This document shows positions 13,706-14,892 of a DNA stretch of 14,892 nucleotides, piece after piece. The notes beneath the pieces are model-generated. The model made no database searches. It was not told where the DNA came from and saw only the letters and a program-made list of their open reading frames with translations. Every line of letters starts with the position of its first letter. The stretch's first letter is position 1. The DNA comes from OLB16 sp964422415 (lineage in GTDB: Bacteria; Hinthialibacterota; Hinthialibacteria; OLB16): positions 1 to 14,892 of the forward strand of contig CAYRBI010000158.1 in assembly GCA_964422415.1 (NCBI GenBank), read 5' to 3'. The position numbers and the translations under genes are program-made.

Positions 13706-14503
13706 ATGAAGATCCTGGAGGAGGGGCGGCAAGTGGTGCATGGTCTGCTCCCGCAACTGGTCTTTGGTCCGGTGGACTCGCGCCGCTTTGGACGTTCGCT
13801 GGGGATCAATCCCTTTCCGCCGGGAGAGAAGATTTGCTCCTTCAACTGCCCCTACTGTGAATGTGGCTGGACTAACCGCCATTGGGTGGGGGTTCGAAAG
13901 GATGTGGTCTGGCCCAGTGTGGCCAGTCTGATGGAGGAAATCAGAGCGCGTCTGGCTGATTTCCGTGCCTCAGGGGAGCGGGTGGATGCGCTTACTTTCG
14001 CGGGGAATGGAGAGCCTACCCTTCACCCGGATTTTCCCGGATTGATCGAGAAGATCATCATGGCGCGCGATGAATTCTCTCCCCACACCAAGATCGTGGT
14101 CTTGACCAATGCCTCGGAACTCCACCGCCCTGAGATTCGTGAGGCGCTCTTGCGGGTGGATGAGGCCTGTATGAAACTGGATGCGGTTTCCGCCAAAGTG
14201 GTACGGGAAATCAACCGGCCTCATGCCTCACTCTCCATGGAGTCGATCATTGCCCAGATCGCTTCCTTTCCATCCCCTCATATCCAAACCATGTTTGTTC
14301 AAGGTCCTTGTGATAATTCCGGTGAGGAAGAGGTTTCGTTATGGATGTGGGCCTTGCAACGGATCAAGCCCGTTCGTGTGGATGTCTACAGTCTGGACCG
14401 TTCCGCTCCCGATCCACGGCTTTCCAAGGTTCCGCGAGAACGGCTGGATGCGATCGCTGCGAGAGTCCGCGCTCATCTCAAAATCCCGGTTTTCGTATAT
14501 TGA
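13706..14503 (+). CDS. Radical SAM protein, COG0731-like Fe-S oxidoreductase
   Basis: The product is about 265 residues. QLVFGPVDSRRFGRSLGIN is followed by the cluster motif CSFNCPYC (Cys44, Cys48, Cys51, spacing C-x3-C-x2-C), which binds a 4Fe-4S cluster that cleaves S-adenosylmethionine. LTFAGNGEPTLHPDFPG is the family's SAM-contact segment, and IVVLTNAS and EACMKLDAV continue the barrel. This matches the subgroup often annotated as wyosine/COG0731-like radical SAM proteins of unknown substrate. The C-terminus is short, with no second cluster domain. Starts at ATG 13676 and even 13574 (inside the kinase gene) are open; 13706 is preferred because it places QLVFGPVDSRR near the N-terminus, as is usual, but its Shine-Dalgarno site is weak. 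It is the last gene of the ruvB-kinase run. Confidence 0.88.
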   Translation: MKILEEGRQVVHGLLPQLVFGPVDSRRFGRSLGINPFPPGEKICSFNCPYCECGWTNRHWVGVRKDVVWPSVASLMEEIRARLADFRASGERVDALTFAGNGEPTLHPDFPGLIEKIIMARDEFSPHTKIVVLTNASELHRPEIREALLRVDEACMKLDAVSAKVVREINRPHASLSMESIIAQIASFPSPHIQTMFVQGPCDNSGEEEVSLWMWALQRIKPVRVDVYSLDRSAPDPRLSKVPRERLDAIAARVRAHLKIPVFVY

Positions 14504-14535
14504 TGTGTCGTAGGGAGGGGAATCTCTCTGGAGAC

Positions 14536-14571
14536 AAAAAAAAGCCGGTCAAGGGGGTGGGATGACCGGCT
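14536..14571 (-). terminator. Strong intrinsic terminator on the minus strand
   Basis: A perfect nine-base-pair stem pairs 14543-14551 with 14563-14571 around an eleven-base loop. Read on the minus strand it is followed by eight T (14543-14536). It therefore ends a transcript coming from the right, not the radical SAM transcript from the left, for which no T-run is present. No protein gene is visible on the minus strand upstream of it within the window. Confidence 0.8.
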
Positions 14572-14757
14572 AGTCCTAAGAGGAGGCTTTCTTAGGTGGG
14601 TTTGGGCTCCAGCCTGTGGGGTGGCCGGAGCGCTGCGTCTGTCTACCTCATATAACGAGCGAGCCTCTCGCGGGTAACGTGAGTGGCCATGTCCAGAAGG
14701 GAATGGCACCATGTTCAAAGGTGAGTTTCTTTATGGTATTTCCGGTATACTCACGGA
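14543..14757 (-). ncRNA. Candidate structured non-coding RNA or long 3' leader, unidentified
   Basis: Upstream of the minus-strand terminator the sequence folds into successive local stems: 14575-14581 with 14590-14596 (7 bp), 14606-14614 with 14623-14631 (9 bp), 14659-14663 with 14667-14671 (5 bp), and 14721-14726 with 14749-14754 (6 bp). The 9 bp stem is complete only as minus-strand RNA, where one pair is G-U; on the plus strand it would be an A-C mismatch, which agrees with the terminator's direction. No match to tmRNA, RNase P RNA or SRP RNA cores was recognised. The 5' end is arbitrary. It might equally be the 3' untranslated region of a gene to the right. Confidence 0.3.
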
Positions 14758-14794
14758 TAACAGCCTGTTGGAAAAGAGCATGACCATGGAGCCG

Positions 14795-14852
14795 CCTTCG
14801 CGGGAATGACAGAATAAACGAAATCTCCTGGAAATCATCATTCCCGCGAAGG
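14795..14852. repeat. Long-armed inverted repeat of REP/MITE type
   Basis: Perfect 15-base arms (14795-14809 and 14838-14852) contain the sequence CATTCCCGCGAAGG and enclose 28 bases. This arm sequence resembles dispersed intergenic palindromic elements known from many proteobacterial and other genomes that carry a CATTCCCGCGAA core. There is no T-run, and only one copy lies in the window, so its repeat status is inferred from the arm sequence. Confidence 0.6.
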
Positions 14853-14892
14853 AGTCTGTGAAAAAATCATCCGTCTGGAAAGAGGAAAGGGA

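Larger units (their letters stand above)
14504..14892. other. Gene-free right end with several hairpins
   Basis: No open frame here has a convincing start and composition; the longest minus-strand frame (14718 to 14473) runs straight through the terminator hairpin and is rejected. The stretch holds, from left to right, a minus-strand terminator (14536-14571), stems at 14575-14596, 14606-14631, 14659-14671 and 14721-14754, and a long-armed inverted repeat at 14795-14852. The next gene must lie beyond the window. Confidence 0.6.

Noticed and set aside
14473..14718. An 81-residue minus-strand open frame and two other short minus-strand frames in the right-end gap
   Set aside because: The 81-residue frame reads through the terminator hairpin and its T-run and has biased low-complexity content. 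The alternative frames are short, lack ribosome binding sites and one passes through the inverted repeat arms.

Overview
The window reads as a draft chromosomal contig of an uncultured or poorly known Gram-negative (diderm) bacterium. It carries Kdo/lipopolysaccharide genes (kdsA, kdsD, an O-antigen ligase-like protein and a double LPS-kinase protein) together with ordinary bacterial housekeeping genes (tilS, ruvB). A 100-base run of N shows it comes from a scaffolded assembly. The gene mix (metal-type KdsA, secreted nucleoside hydrolase, orphan CheX, COG1569-type PIN toxins) would fit a PVC-group or neighbouring lineage, but this is a guess and no marker settles it.

Layout. (1) Positions 1-2260, minus strand: an accessory, visibly AT-richer block. 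It holds two complete antitoxin/PIN-toxin pairs, a multi-pass membrane protein downstream of them, and the start codon of what looks like a third antitoxin cut by the left edge. (2) Positions 2263-4778, minus strand: an O-antigen ligase-like membrane protein whose stop overlaps the start of a class V (alanine-glyoxylate type) aminotransferase; the toxin-antitoxin block follows after a very short gap. (3) tilS on the plus strand starts almost back-to-back with the ligase gene. (4) Positions 5911-8797, minus strand: a secreted six-cysteine Pro/Ala-rich protein, a strong terminator hairpin, then kdsA-kdsD, which make the Kdo precursor. (5) A lone CheX-type phosphatase and a secreted nucleoside hydrolase, both minus strand. 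(6) From 10759, plus strand: ruvB, a protein with two LPS-kinase domains (interrupted upstream by a false-looking assembly gap), and a radical SAM protein. (7) Positions 14504-14892 hold no convincing gene but show a strong minus-strand terminator, several hairpins and a long-armed inverted repeat of REP type.

Functional themes. KdsD makes arabinose-5-phosphate, KdsA condenses it to Kdo-8-phosphate, the double kinase probably phosphorylates lipid A core sugars or Kdo, and the ligase-like protein joins or polymerises surface glycan. Envelope glycolipid synthesis is therefore the main theme, spread over three transcription units. The most unusual parts are the repeated toxin-antitoxin array with its membrane protein, the tandem kinase protein, and the structured non-coding right end.
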